Shown: positions 1 to 9,474 of the stretch, piece after piece
Numbering within the stretch: the first letter of the stretch is position 1
Layout: every line of letters begins with the position of its first letter
DNA from: CAWELS01 sp964468205
GTDB lineage: Bacteria > Acidobacteriota > Terriglobia > Bryobacterales > Bryobacteraceae
Assembly: GCA_964468205.1 (NCBI GenBank)
Contig: CAYXVG010000018.1
Coordinates: 55,383-119,382 of the forward strand
DNA length: 64,000 nucleotides
Reading direction: 5' to 3'
Position numbers and translations under genes: made by a program
The notes under the pieces: generated by a model
The model's input: the letters and a program-made list of their open reading frames with translations, nothing else
Databases searched by the model: none
What the model was told of the DNA's origin: nothing

Positions 1-2
1 AG

Positions 3-842
3 CCCGACGATGTCTACAAGATCAAGGAGAGCACTCTCGAGCAGGTGGACCGCGCCATCGAGACCGTCAATAAGCATGGTCTCCACATGAGTCTCAACTT
101 CCACCGCGCGCCAGGCTACTGCATTAACAATCCGGAACGCGAGCCGTTCGTCCTGTGGAGCGACAAACGGGCCGAAGACGCCTTCGTGCATCATTGGGAT
201 CTATTCGCCAGGCGCTACAAAGGGATCTCGACCGCGAAGCTCAGCTTCAACCTGGTGAATGAGGCGCCGCGGCCGCGTGAGGGCTATATGTCCCGCGAGG
301 ATTACGTGCGCGTCATGCGCCGGACGACGAACAAGATCCGCGAGTCGAACCCGCCGGACCGCCTGATCATCATCGACGGGCTCAGCGTTGGAAACATCGT
401 GGTCGACGAGATGATTCCCGACGGTGTGGGCCAGAGCGTCCACGCCTATACTCCGGCCGCCATCAGCCACTACCGCGCGAGCTGGGTAGACAGAAATGCC
501 GATTTCGTCTATCCCGGCTGGCCCATGACGGACAAAAACGGCCGCGAATGGAGCCGTCAATCGATGGTCGACCACTACAAACCTTGGGGTGAGCTGGCGC
601 GCAAAGGCATAGGCGTCCATTGCGGCGAGGCCGGCTGCTACAACAAGACCCCGCACGAAGTCTTCCTCGCCTGGTTCGGCGACATCATGGAGATTCTTGC
701 CGGACACGGCATCGGCTGGGCCCTCTGGAACATGCGCGGGACCTTCGGGGTGCTCGACTCCGGCCGCGCGGATGTCGACTATGAGAAATACCACGGCCAC
801 GAACTCGACCGGAAACTGCTGACTGTGCTCCAGCGCTATTAG
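3..842 (+). CDS. Glycoside hydrolase family 5-like (cellulase family), 5'-truncated
   Basis: The reading frame is open from base 3, so the gene begins before the window; the GTG at 45 is only the first possible start codon inside it. This is the catalytic half of a clan GH-A TIM barrel. Numbering from the codon at 45, the strand-4 motif NLVNEAP carries the acid/base Glu73, and VHCGEAG near residue 195 carries the probable nucleophile Glu195. GH5 enzymes cleave beta-1,4-glucans or mannans with retention of configuration; the substrate cannot be told from this fragment. A signal peptide, if present, lies outside the window. The 3' end overlaps the end of the convergent sulfatase gene by four bases. 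The family call is firm, the subfamily is not. Confidence 0.8.
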   Translation, partial: PDDVYKIKESTLEQVDRAIETVNKHGLHMSLNFHRAPGYCINNPEREPFVLWSDKRAEDAFVHHWDLFARRYKGISTAKLSFNLVNEAPRPREGYMSREDYVRVMRRTTNKIRESNPPDRLIIIDGLSVGNIVVDEMIPDGVGQSVHAYTPAAISHYRASWVDRNADFVYPGWPMTDKNGREWSRQSMVDHYKPWGELARKGIGVHCGEAGCYNKTPHEVFLAWFGDIMEILAGHGIGWALWNMRGTFGVLDSGRADVDYEKYHGHELDRKLLTVLQRY

Positions 843-2311
843 ACCAGGCGTTCACCAAGCGGCTGCTCGTCCTGGACCCTTTGCTGCCACGCCTCAATCT
901 CTTTGCGCAGCCGCTTCACGGTCTGGCGGTGTTCCTTCCGGTAATATAGGTTCTGTAACTCCAGCGGATCATCCCTTCGGTTGAACAGCAGGCAGTTATC
1001 GCCATCATAGAGCGCCAACTTCCAGCCATCAGCCGTGATAACCGCCCGGCCGCTTGATTCTTCGCCGCGCCGGCGCCACTCGCTGAACACTGCGGCGTCC
1101 TGTTCGCGCATCCCCTCGAGCACCGGCAGCAGACTCTTGCCTGGCAGCAGATCGGCCGCCGGCTTGTCCATTAAGTCGAGCACCGTGGGCACGAGGTCGA
1201 TATGGCTCACCGGCCGCTCGAACCTATGCGGCTTCTGCTCTCGAAACGGAACGTGCATCAGGAACGGCACGCGAACCGATTCTTCATACATCACCCGCTT
1301 GGCCACCAGGCTGTGGCTGCCCATCTGCTCGCCATGGTCGCTGGTGAAAACGATGATGGTGTTGTCCACCGCGTTCGAAGCGTGGAGCGCCCAGAGAATC
1401 CGGCCCAGCGCTTGATCCACCTGGGCGCATAATCCGGCGTAGTTGCGGTTCAGCCGCTGCCAGGCCTCGCGTGAGGTCAGCTCGATGCTGCCGGACTTGA
1501 GCCCGGCGCTTTTCTCGCGGTTCTGCGCGTAGAAGCGCGGCTCGCGTTCCACCGGGCCAGTGCCGCAATTTGCTGGTAGAGGCGCGTCATCCGCAGCGTG
1601 AAGATCGTCGTGCGGTCCGAAGAATGGCGAATGTGGCTCCAGGAAGTTGACGTAGAGCATCCAGGGTTCGGTCCGGTTTTCAAGGATAAACCGCGAAGCT
1701 TCGCGTGCGAGAAAGGCGGGCTTGCAGTGCTCCACGGGAAGCCGGCACGCGAAACCGCGCGAGAATCTGTTGCTTTCGCCCGGCTGATAGCCGTGTTCAA
1801 TGAGGAAATGGTGGTAAGCGCTGCGGGCGTTTCGGTCGCGGCCTTCCGAGAAGTAGTTTGTGTAGCCGTCCTCGATTCCCACCCACTTCTCGAAGCCGTG
1901 TTGTGCGAAGATTTCGTCGCCCAAGTGCCACTTGCCCATGTAGGCAGTCCGGTAGGCGGAATCGCCCGCCAGTTCCGGCAGCGTCTTCGTCTCTACTCCG
2001 AGCGGAACGTTGTTGTTCGTACAGCCGTTCTGGTGCGGCCATAGGCCCGTCATCACGGTGGAGCGGGAAGGAGTGCAGACCGGTTGCGAGGCATAGGCGC
2101 GGTCAAAGATGACACTCTCCGACGCAAGGCGGTTCAACGCTGGGACGCGATAACCCGGCTGTCCGTACGCGGCCATCGTATCGGCTCGCTGCTGATCGGT
2201 CCACAGAAACAGGAGGTTCGGCTTGTCGCCCGGGCGGCGTCCGGCCCGCAGGACTGCCGGCGCCGCGGGTAATAGAGCGAGAGTTTGAAGCGCGTCTCGA
2301 CGAGTGATCAT
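839..2311 (-). CDS. Cys-type (S1 family) sulfatase, Tat-type signal
   Basis: A 490-residue sulfatase of the alkaline-phosphatase superfamily. The N-terminus (MITRRDALQTLALLPAAPA) looks like a twin-arginine signal, so export is likely. WTDQQ (38-41) supplies early metal ligands, and CTPSR at 79-83 is the CxPxR signature whose Cys is oxidised to formylglycine; FTSDHGEQMGSH further on carries the second metal cluster. Such enzymes remove sulfate esters from polysaccharides or other organic sulfates. Its place beside a GH5 gene suggests polysaccharide desulfation, but this is inference. The ATG is preceded on the minus strand by a GGAG box at good spacing. No formylglycine-generating enzyme is encoded in the window. 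Confidence 0.9.
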   Translation of the reverse strand: MITRRDALQTLALLPAAPAVLRAGRRPGDKPNLLFLWTDQQRADTMAAYGQPGYRVPALNRLASESVIFDRAYASQPVCTPSRSTVMTGLWPHQNGCTNNNVPLGVETKTLPELAGDSAYRTAYMGKWHLGDEIFAQHGFEKWVGIEDGYTNYFSEGRDRNARSAYHHFLIEHGYQPGESNRFSRGFACRLPVEHCKPAFLAREASRFILENRTEPWMLYVNFLEPHSPFFGPHDDLHAADDAPLPANCGTGPVEREPRFYAQNREKSAGLKSGSIELTSREAWQRLNRNYAGLCAQVDQALGRILWALHASNAVDNTIIVFTSDHGEQMGSHSLVAKRVMYEESVRVPFLMHVPFREQKPHRFERPVSHIDLVPTVLDLMDKPAADLLPGKSLLPVLEGMREQDAAVFSEWRRRGEESSGRAVITADGWKLALYDGDNCLLFNRRDDPLELQNLYYRKEHRQTVKRLRKEIEAWQQRVQDEQPLGERLV

Positions 2312-2416
2312 GACTCCATTTACCTACACTGGCCGACCGCCCGCGGCTTTCACTCCTTCCAGCCGGCGCCGGCCGGCCTGAACCCCGCTCAGCAGGCCCG
2401 AGGTGTGCCCGGCCGC

Positions 2417-4003
2417 CTACAAATCCGCAATCATCTCTCGCGCCGCGTTGTATCCCGGTGCGCCCATCACCCCGCCGCCGGGGTGCGCTCCCGACCCGCA
2501 CAGATAGAGGCCCCGCACGGGAGTCCGGTAGCGCGCCCATCCAGCCACGGGGCGCAGGAAGAACATCTGATCGAGACTCATCTCGCCGTGAAAGATGTTG
2601 CCTCCCGTGACCCCGTAGCGGCGCTCGATATCGAGCGGCGTCAAAACCATCCGGTCGATCACCAGCGAGCGGAACCCGGGAGCCTCCTCCTCGATTAAGT
2701 CCACCACCCGGTCCGCGAACCGCTCCCGCTCTTCGTCCCAAGTCGACCCGCGGAGCGTGTACGGAGCGTATTGGATGAAGACGCCCATGATGTGTTTCCC
2801 TTCCGGAGCGAGGCTCGGGTCGTACATGGTCGGGATCGTGAGCTCGAGCAAGGGGCGTTCGGATGGCCGGCCGTATTTGGCGTCGTCCCAGGCGCGTTCG
2901 ATATAGTCCACTGACGGGCAGATGTGCATGGTTGCGCGGTGCTGCGGCCCCGGCGTCTCGAGGCGGGCCTTGAAGACGGGCAACCCGGAGAGCGCGAAGT
3001 TGATCTTCGCGGATGTGCCCTCGCAGCGGAACTTGCGAATGGACTCGGCAAACTCGCTGCCCACCTCGTGCTCGCGCATCAGGCCGAGGAAAGTCCGCCG
3101 TGGATCGAGGCAACTGGCTACCGTTCGCGCGTGCAATTCGTCGCCGTTTTCGAGGACGACACCCTCCACCCTACCGTCCTCGACGAGCACCCGCTCGACC
3201 GGAGCGCCCGTGCGAATCTCCGCGCCGTGGCTCCGGGCGGCCGCGGCGATCGCCTCCGAGACGGCGCCCATGCCGCCCCGGACGAAACCCCAAATACCGC
3301 GCCTTCCGTTCACGCCTCCCATGCAGTGATGCAGCAGGACGTAGGCGCTTCCCGGGGAGCGAGGGCCGCCGTTGGCGCCGATGACCGCATCGGTGGCAAG
3401 AGTCGCCTTCAGTTCATCGGACTCGAACCATTCGTCGAGAAAGTCGGCGGCGCTCTGGGTGAACAGGCGCGCCAGCGCGACGATATCGGCGGGCGGAACC
3501 CCGCGAAACCGGGCGAGCAGGCGCAGGTATTCGACCGTGTCTTTCAGTCCGCGAGGCGGGAAGTTCGGCGGCGTTGTCACGAGCAGCGGTTCCACGATCC
3601 GGGCGATCCGCTCAAGGTGCGCTTCGTAAGCCGGGAAGCGCTCTGCATCCCGCGCGGAGAACTGCGCGATCGAGGCCAGCGTCTCCTTCTCGTCTTCCCA
3701 GAAAAAGAGGCAGCGGCCGCCCGGAAACGGCGAGAAGAAGGTCGGATTTTTGGCGTCCACCTGGTAGCCGTGCCGCGGCAGCTCCAACTCGTCCACGATC
3801 CGCTGCTGCATCAGGCTCACGAGGTATGCGGCGGTCGAGACGCGGAAGCCGGGCCACACCTCCTCGGTGACTGCGCAGCCGCCGAGAAGCTCCCGGCTTT
3901 CGAGCGCCACCGTCCGGATGCCGGCCCGGGCGAGATACGCGGCAGCGACCAAACCGTTGTGGCCGCCCCCGACAATGATGGCGTCGTAGCGATTGGAAGA
4001 CAT
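2417..4003 (-). CDS. FAD-dependent oxidoreductase, phytoene dehydrogenase-related (PYROXD2-like)
   Basis: A 528-residue flavoprotein. The N-terminal dinucleotide-binding motif IIVGGGHNGLVAAAYLARAG (about residues 8-28) is followed by an acidic strand end (VALESRELLGG) typical of the CrtI/amine-oxidase group. The C-terminal segment LYLCGSGAHPGGGVMGAPGY is the second FAD contact characteristic of the COG1233 NAD(P)/FAD proteins. There is no signal peptide. No carotenoid gene is nearby, so a true phytoene desaturase is unlikely and the substrate is unknown. The gene diverges from the M1 peptidase gene with only 17 bp between start codons. A TAGAAT hexamer (minus strand, 4015-4020) lies 11 nt before its ATG. 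Confidence 0.85.
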   Translation of the reverse strand: MSSNRYDAIIVGGGHNGLVAAAYLARAGIRTVALESRELLGGCAVTEEVWPGFRVSTAAYLVSLMQQRIVDELELPRHGYQVDAKNPTFFSPFPGGRCLFFWEDEKETLASIAQFSARDAERFPAYEAHLERIARIVEPLLVTTPPNFPPRGLKDTVEYLRLLARFRGVPPADIVALARLFTQSAADFLDEWFESDELKATLATDAVIGANGGPRSPGSAYVLLHHCMGGVNGRRGIWGFVRGGMGAVSEAIAAAARSHGAEIRTGAPVERVLVEDGRVEGVVLENGDELHARTVASCLDPRRTFLGLMREHEVGSEFAESIRKFRCEGTSAKINFALSGLPVFKARLETPGPQHRATMHICPSVDYIERAWDDAKYGRPSERPLLELTIPTMYDPSLAPEGKHIMGVFIQYAPYTLRGSTWDEERERFADRVVDLIEEEAPGFRSLVIDRMVLTPLDIERRYGVTGGNIFHGEMSLDQMFFLRPVAGWARYRTPVRGLYLCGSGAHPGGGVMGAPGYNAAREMIADL

Positions 4004-4020
4004 CGGTTACCCTGATTCTA

Positions 4021-5916
4021 GTGCCTGCTATTAACTCACCGCGCCCGGCCCTTGTCAATCTTCTCGCGGCGCTCACTTTTGCCGCCGCCTGCGGTCCGGA
4101 CCTTCCCGTGCCGCCGCCACCGCCGGAGGAATACTCAGACGTGCATACCTACTCGAATCCGGAACAGGTGCAGGTGAACCACCTGGCGCTGGACCTCACG
4201 GTAGACTTCGAGCGGAGAGCGCTCGACGGTTCGGTGACGCTCGAGTTCGGGCGCACACAGGGCGCCTATCCGATCACCCTCGATACTCGCGCTCTCGATA
4301 TTCGCCGCACGGAGTACTCTTCGGATGGAAATGATTGGGAAGAAGCGAAATTCAGCCTCGGGCCTGAGGACCCCATCCTTGGCACTCCCCTCGAAATCCA
4401 AGTCCCCATCTCGGCCGGTAAGCTGCGAGTTCACTACAACACCACCGCTGGCGCCACCGCTCTCCAGTGGCTGGAGCCGCGCCAAACCACGGGCAAGCGC
4501 CACCCGTTCCTCTTCACCCAATCGCAGGCTATCCACGCCCGGAGCTGGATTCCGCTGCAGGACTCGCCCGGAGTGAAAACGACCTATTCCGCTCGCATCC
4601 GGACGCCGAAAAGCCTGCGCGCGGTGATGAGCGCCGGCAACAATGCCGGCGCGCCAAAAACGGGCGAGTTTACCTTTGAGATGCCCCAGCCGGTGCCGTC
4701 CTATCTGATCGCTCTGGCCGTCGGCGACCTGGAGTTCCGGACGATCGGCCGCCGCACCGGAATCTACGCCGAGCCAGAGGTGGTGGACAAAGCCGCGGCG
4801 GAGTTCGAGGACACCGAAGAGATGCTTGCCGCCGCCGAGCGGCTCTTCGGGCGCTACCAATGGGGGCGTTACGACATTCTGGTTCTCCCGCCGAGCTTCC
4901 CGTTTGGCGGCATGGAGAACCCGCGCCTTACTTTTGCCACCCCTACCGTGCTCGCCGGTGACAAGAGCCTGGTCGCGCTGATCGCTCACGAACTGGCCCA
5001 CTCCTGGGCCGGCAACTTGGTCACCAACGCCACCTGGAGCGATTTCTGGCTCAACGAGGGCTTCACCGTATATCTCGAGCGGAAGATTCTCGAAGCGGTC
5101 TACGGCCCGGAGCGGGCGGCCATGGAGGCCGTGCTCGGCCGGCAGTTGCTGGAGGAGGAACTCGCCCGCCTCCCCGAGGCGGATCACATTCTTTACGTGA
5201 ATCTAGAAGGGCGGGACCCGGATGAGGGCATGACCGAAGTACCCTATGAGAAAGGTGCGCTTCTGCTCGGTACCCTCGAACAAGTCTACGGCCGCCAGGC
5301 GATGATCGACTACCTCCGGGGCTACTTCGAACAGTATGCGTTCGAGAGCATGACAACGCCGCGGTTTATCGAGGACCTCCGGTTCCACCTCTTCAACAAC
5401 AGTGACCTGCCGCCGCGCGCCTTTCCCATCGAAGAGTGGATCTACGAGGCCGCCATTCCCGCCGGCGCCTGGGAACCAAAGGCGGAGGCATTCCGTGCAG
5501 TGGAGACGCAAGCCGGGCCGTGGCTCCGCAGTGAGGCGCCGGCGGCGTCCATCGGCGCCGGCGGCTGGAGCACGCACGAATGGCTGCATCTGCTGGGTCT
5601 GCTTCCCGAGGACATAGGCGCGGCGAAACTCGGAGAGCTGGACGCGGATTACCGCCTCACCGCCACCGGCAACTCCGAGATACTCTCCCGCTGGCTCGTG
5701 CTCGGCATCAAGAACGGCTACGAACCCGCATACGCAAGGGCAGAGGAGTTCCTGCTGTCGATGGGCCGCCGGAAATTCCTGCGCCCGCTGTTCACCGAAC
5801 TCGTCAAGACTCCGGCCGGCAAGCAACGGGCGCTCGATATCTACCGGGCGGCACGACCCACCTACCACCCGATATCCGTCAGCACCATCGACGAAATTCT
5901 CGGCTGGGAAGAATAG
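4021..5916 (+). CDS. M1-family zinc aminopeptidase (LTA4-hydrolase/aminopeptidase B type), probable lipoprotein
   Basis: A 631-residue metallopeptidase. The hydrophobic N-terminus ends in AAAC at 21-24 followed by a Pro-rich linker, suggesting an imperfect lipobox and envelope location. The M1 hallmarks are complete: GGMEN (296-300) for the peptide N-terminus, HELAH (323-327) with Glu324 catalytic, and Glu346 in WLNEGF as third zinc ligand. The C-terminal helical domain is of LTA4-hydrolase type. Family members trim N-terminal residues from peptides; hydrolysis of leukotriene-like epoxides is not implied. The start is GTG at 4021, the most upstream start in this frame with little room before the divergent gene. 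It is convergent with the GH9 gene. Confidence 0.88.
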   Translation: MPAINSPRPALVNLLAALTFAAACGPDLPVPPPPPEEYSDVHTYSNPEQVQVNHLALDLTVDFERRALDGSVTLEFGRTQGAYPITLDTRALDIRRTEYSSDGNDWEEAKFSLGPEDPILGTPLEIQVPISAGKLRVHYNTTAGATALQWLEPRQTTGKRHPFLFTQSQAIHARSWIPLQDSPGVKTTYSARIRTPKSLRAVMSAGNNAGAPKTGEFTFEMPQPVPSYLIALAVGDLEFRTIGRRTGIYAEPEVVDKAAAEFEDTEEMLAAAERLFGRYQWGRYDILVLPPSFPFGGMENPRLTFATPTVLAGDKSLVALIAHELAHSWAGNLVTNATWSDFWLNEGFTVYLERKILEAVYGPERAAMEAVLGRQLLEEELARLPEADHILYVNLEGRDPDEGMTEVPYEKGALLLGTLEQVYGRQAMIDYLRGYFEQYAFESMTTPRFIEDLRFHLFNNSDLPPRAFPIEEWIYEAAIPAGAWEPKAEAFRAVETQAGPWLRSEAPAASIGAGGWSTHEWLHLLGLLPEDIGAAKLGELDADYRLTATGNSEILSRWLVLGIKNGYEPAYARAEEFLLSMGRRKFLRPLFTELVKTPAGKQRALDIYRAARPTYHPISVSTIDEILGWEE

Positions 5917-5928
5917 TCCGGAACTCCT

Positions 5929-8433
5929 TTACCGGATCTCCTTAGCCAGCTTCTCAGCGGCCAGCACGTCGAAGATCCACGTGCCGGCCCCGCCGATGAC
6001 GATTTCGGTCTGGTACCAGAGGTACGGGAACGGCCCCTTCAACTCCAGCAGGTCTGGCTTGATGAGAGAGGTTCCCGAGATGATGCCGCCCGGCTGGTGT
6101 GACCAGTCCGCGCGGTTGAATCCATAGGCGGCGAGAGTCGAATGGGCCCCCACGCTCGATACGAAGGACTCGTTGGTGGCCGGGTGGCAGCCGAGCACGT
6201 AGTTCACGGTGTCGAGGACCACTTCGGGGCCGAACAGATCCGGCAGGTGCTTGTGCAGGAAGTAGTGGCCCAGGGCCGAGCGCTGGAAATCCCACCCGTG
6301 CCCCCAAACGAAACTCGAGTGAACGTGCGACCGGTCTTCGAGCTTGTGGCCGGGGTCGATCACGGCGTCCTGATAAAGCACGCCGAAGGGGCTGGCGGCG
6401 CTCCGCCGGTCCGAGGCTTTCTTCCATTCCGTCAGTTTGGCCCGGATCGCCTTGCGCAGGCTGTCGTCACCGGTCTCCGGCAACAGGCGGGCAAAGATTC
6501 CGCCTGGGCCGGCGCCGGCGCTGTCTCCAGGCGCTGACTCGAGGGAAGGCCGCAAGGCGGCCAGGCGCCGTGCGTACTGCTCGTTCTTCGTCGTCAGGTA
6601 CAGTTCGCCCGTGGCGGCGATTTCGTAACCGCGGTAACCGGTATCGCGCGGGGTGTAGGCGCTGCGGCCCCACACGGGTTCGCGCTCTTGTTCGTATTGC
6701 CAGAGTTCCCGCGCCACCCGCAGGCATTCGGCCGCCAAGTCGGGCATGTCATTTTTCAGCACCCGGTAGGAGATGGCCAGCGTCTGCGCGGTACGGTATT
6801 GCAGCCCCGTGTTGCGGTTCGTGAACACCCAGCGGTCATCCATTTTTCCCGAGAACTCGCCCCGGCGTTCGCCGGCCTTGAGCTTCGGGTCATAAACCCG
6901 GTTGTCGGTGGTGCTCATCATGTCGCCCTTGGTGCCGTACTGGAAACCCGTGCGCTCCACCACCCCGGGCGGGACGTGGCCGATCGTTTTGTAGCCTGCG
7001 ATGAGCCATTCCACGCCGAAGGCGATCTGCTGGAGCAGGTCATCAACTCCGTCTCCCTCGTGGATCACCACCTCGCGCTCCTCACGGCTGATGGTGGTGA
7101 GATCCATTGACGGCGAGAACTCCTCGGCCGCCAGAGCCAGCGCTTCGATCGTGTTGCAGAGGCTGCCCGCCGGGATGTCGTGGTCGCCGGCGTCGTGCCA
7201 TCCGCCCCAGTCGAGCCGCGGCACGTGTTCGTTGTCGGAATACCTGGTCTCGCGCTCGGTTTGGTGGTAGCCGTCCAGGTGCGGCGTATTCGCCGGCGCT
7301 TGCTGCGCGTCGTCGAGATGGCAGGCGCCATGCCAGATCCGATTCCCTTCGCGCACCTTGACGTGACACATCTGGGTGGGAAGAAAGTACTGGAGAGTGG
7401 GCATCCAGGCCTGTGCGAAGATGGATTCGGAAATCTCGAACGGACCGGCTTGCTGCCCGGCAAACTCGATCAGATAGACGCCGGGCTCCCCGACCTCGCT
7501 GAAGTCGAAAACCCCGTAGCGGTAGCGGTGGAACATTCCCCAGGGCTTGAGCGCGGCTTCCTTCGCGATCTCCCGCTCACCTTCGAGCGTGAGCCGGTAC
7601 AGGCGGACCCGGCCTTCGGCCGTATCCCGGCCGTCGAATTCGAGCACTGCCCGCTTCGGCTGATTCGGATGATAGCCGGCCTGTGAAACGGCGATCACCG
7701 GCGTGCGCCGCCAGTTTGGCCGGATCGTCGGAATGATGCTGAACTCCGCCTCGGTGGCTCTCGATCCCGGTTCGATCGGCGCGGTAACCAGGAACCACGC
7801 CTGGATGCTCCGGTTGCGCGGGTCCATCAGAAGTAGCGAACCGCCGGGGCGCTCAAACGTCACTGCATGCAGTGGATCCTCCTGAGCGACGCGGAGGCGC
7901 TCTCCGGCATTCAGCAGCAGGGACTTACCGGTGAAGTGCCGGGTGAAGACGCCGCTGCCGTTCGCGCTCTGATAGGACTTCGAATAGTAGGTGGTGGGGA
8001 AAAGACTGATCCGCAGACCGGCGCGTTCCACCTTGCTCCAGTCAAGCGGCTTGTCGAGCGTGAGTTTCACCATCAGCCGCTTGCCATCGGTGCGGGTAAC
8101 GATGCGGTAACCCGTATTCCACCCCGGAATTTCACCGATGATGGTGGCGGTCCCGCTGGTACGGTCAACCTCCCGCCGGACAACCCCGTGCCCTGGGTTG
8201 GGAACCCCGCTCTTTGTCTCGATCAGCAGGTCGCCGGTATCCAGAATGCGTTCGCCATTCTGCACAAGCTGCAATCCGCCCTGGTAGCCGCCCATGTAGT
8301 TGTTGTGAAACAGCAGGAAGGATATTCCAGGGCCTTCAAAATATTCTTTTTCGTTCAGTTCAATTTGCGCGGCGGCGGGTTGAAGACAGAGTGCCGCCAG
8401 CGCGAGTGTTAAGTTGAATGCGGTGAGTTTCAT
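5929..8433 (-). CDS. Glycoside hydrolase family 9 (endoglucanase-type) with large N-terminal beta domain
   Basis: An 834-residue exported enzyme with a signal peptide at about 1-22 ending AAAQ. Residues 23-245 form a beta-rich segment I do not recognise. About 246-335 (AVSQAGYHPNQPKRAVLEF) is the Ig-like CelD_N module that precedes many GH9 domains. From about 340 on is the (alpha/alpha)6 GH9 catalytic domain: WHDAGDHD at 412-419 holds Asp414 and Asp417 (nucleophilic-water and base positions), GCHPATN near 745 matches the conserved His region, and a late Glu in YQTEIVIGG is the likely general acid. GH9 enzymes invert beta-1,4-glucosidic bonds; beta-glucan is the most likely substrate. AGGAAAAG precedes the ATG. 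Confidence 0.85.
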   Translation of the reverse strand: MKLTAFNLTLALAALCLQPAAAQIELNEKEYFEGPGISFLLFHNNYMGGYQGGLQLVQNGERILDTGDLLIETKSGVPNPGHGVVRREVDRTSGTATIIGEIPGWNTGYRIVTRTDGKRLMVKLTLDKPLDWSKVERAGLRISLFPTTYYSKSYQSANGSGVFTRHFTGKSLLLNAGERLRVAQEDPLHAVTFERPGGSLLLMDPRNRSIQAWFLVTAPIEPGSRATEAEFSIIPTIRPNWRRTPVIAVSQAGYHPNQPKRAVLEFDGRDTAEGRVRLYRLTLEGEREIAKEAALKPWGMFHRYRYGVFDFSEVGEPGVYLIEFAGQQAGPFEISESIFAQAWMPTLQYFLPTQMCHVKVREGNRIWHGACHLDDAQQAPANTPHLDGYHQTERETRYSDNEHVPRLDWGGWHDAGDHDIPAGSLCNTIEALALAAEEFSPSMDLTTISREEREVVIHEGDGVDDLLQQIAFGVEWLIAGYKTIGHVPPGVVERTGFQYGTKGDMMSTTDNRVYDPKLKAGERRGEFSGKMDDRWVFTNRNTGLQYRTAQTLAISYRVLKNDMPDLAAECLRVARELWQYEQEREPVWGRSAYTPRDTGYRGYEIAATGELYLTTKNEQYARRLAALRPSLESAPGDSAGAGPGGIFARLLPETGDDSLRKAIRAKLTEWKKASDRRSAASPFGVLYQDAVIDPGHKLEDRSHVHSSFVWGHGWDFQRSALGHYFLHKHLPDLFGPEVVLDTVNYVLGCHPATNESFVSSVGAHSTLAAYGFNRADWSHQPGGIISGTSLIKPDLLELKGPFPYLWYQTEIVIGGAGTWIFDVLAAEKLAKEIR

Positions 8434-8557
8434 TGATACTTTTCCTCAAGTTTCAGCAACCCCCTTACCGGCAGACCAATCCCTTCTGATCCGCCGGCTC
8501 CCGGCAAGTGTGGAGACCGGCGGTATGCGCGCCGCTTCTCAACTCCGGCCCGGCCGG

Positions 8558-9409
8558 CTAGACGTCGCAAAGCGTCAACATCTCATCCAGCGTCTTCACG
8601 GGATCCTTGTCTTTCGTCGGCGTGTATTCGTGCGCGACGTAGCCGTCGAATCCTGTCTCGACGATGGCCTTCATGATGGGCGGATAGTAAAGCTCCTGGG
8701 TCTCATCCATCTGGTTGCGGCCCGGGTTCCCGGCCGTGTGGAAGTGGCCGATGTACTGGATGTTGTCCCGGATGGTGCGGATGATATCGCCCTCCATAAT
8801 CTGCATGTGGTAGATGTCGTACAGCAATTTGAAGCGCGGCGAGCCCACCCGCTTGCACAGCTCAACTCCCCACGCCGTGTGGTCGCACATGTACCCCGGA
8901 TGGTTCACCTTGCTGTTGAGCAACTCCATGCAGAGGGTGACGCCGAGGTCCTCGGCTTGGCCGACCACCTTTTTCAGGAAGAGTGCGCAGTTGTCCAACC
9001 CTTCTTCGTCGGAGGCGGCGCTGCGGTCGCCGGCCATGACGATCACGTTCGGCGCGCCGGCCTCGGCCGTGGCCTTCATTGCCTCGCGGAGTTTCGGCTC
9101 GATGGAGGAGTGAAGGCTTTTGTCGTTGAGCCCGGCTTTGATGCCGCTGCCGCCGCCCACCATCGTCGGCACGAGTCCATACTTCTTAATGACCGGAAAG
9201 TGTTCCGGGCCGCGCAGGTCGAAACCCACGGCGCCGAGTCGCGCGGCCTCCCGGCACATCCCTTCCATATCGAGATCGGCGCCGCGGAAGACGCCGGCGC
9301 AAATCGCCTGTTTGACACGCCCTTTCCGGGCGACTTTGGCCGCTCCTGCCGCTGTCCCCGAGACAACGGCAGCCGCGGCCATGGTGTTGAGAAAAGTTCT
9401 GCGCTGCAT
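8558..9409 (-). CDS. Sugar phosphate isomerase/epimerase-like TIM barrel (hydroxypyruvate isomerase-like), Tat-exported
   Basis: A 283-residue protein starting at MQRRTFLNTMAAAAVVSG, a twin-arginine signal; a further in-frame GTG/ATG stretch six codons upstream is less likely to be the start. The rest is an AP-endonuclease-2 type TIM barrel. Metal ligands are probably the Glu in VTLCMELLNSK, the Asp/His in LLYDIYHMQ, the His in GHFHTAGNPGR, and the Glu in VAHEYTPTKD, all as in the Hyi/OtnI group. These enzymes interconvert hydroxypyruvate and tartronate semialdehyde or related keto-sugars. An exported version is common in sulfatase-rich heterotrophs, and its true substrate is unknown. It follows the GH9 gene on the opposite side of a 124-bp gap and is on the same strand. 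Confidence 0.82.
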   Translation of the reverse strand: MQRRTFLNTMAAAAVVSGTAAGAAKVARKGRVKQAICAGVFRGADLDMEGMCREAARLGAVGFDLRGPEHFPVIKKYGLVPTMVGGGSGIKAGLNDKSLHSSIEPKLREAMKATAEAGAPNVIVMAGDRSAASDEEGLDNCALFLKKVVGQAEDLGVTLCMELLNSKVNHPGYMCDHTAWGVELCKRVGSPRFKLLYDIYHMQIMEGDIIRTIRDNIQYIGHFHTAGNPGRNQMDETQELYYPPIMKAIVETGFDGYVAHEYTPTKDKDPVKTLDEMLTLCDV

Positions 9410-9474
9410 GGCTATATCGTACTTCATACTCCCAATTACCGGGGCGTCCCGATTCGCGGGATGATAATAGCGGT

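Noticed and set aside
2924..4015. Long plus-strand ORF (363 codons) opposite the FAD oxidoreductase
   Set aside because: It is the antisense shadow of a firm gene in GC-rich DNA; the same applies to the long ORFs opposite XylB, GcvPB, the sulfatases and others.
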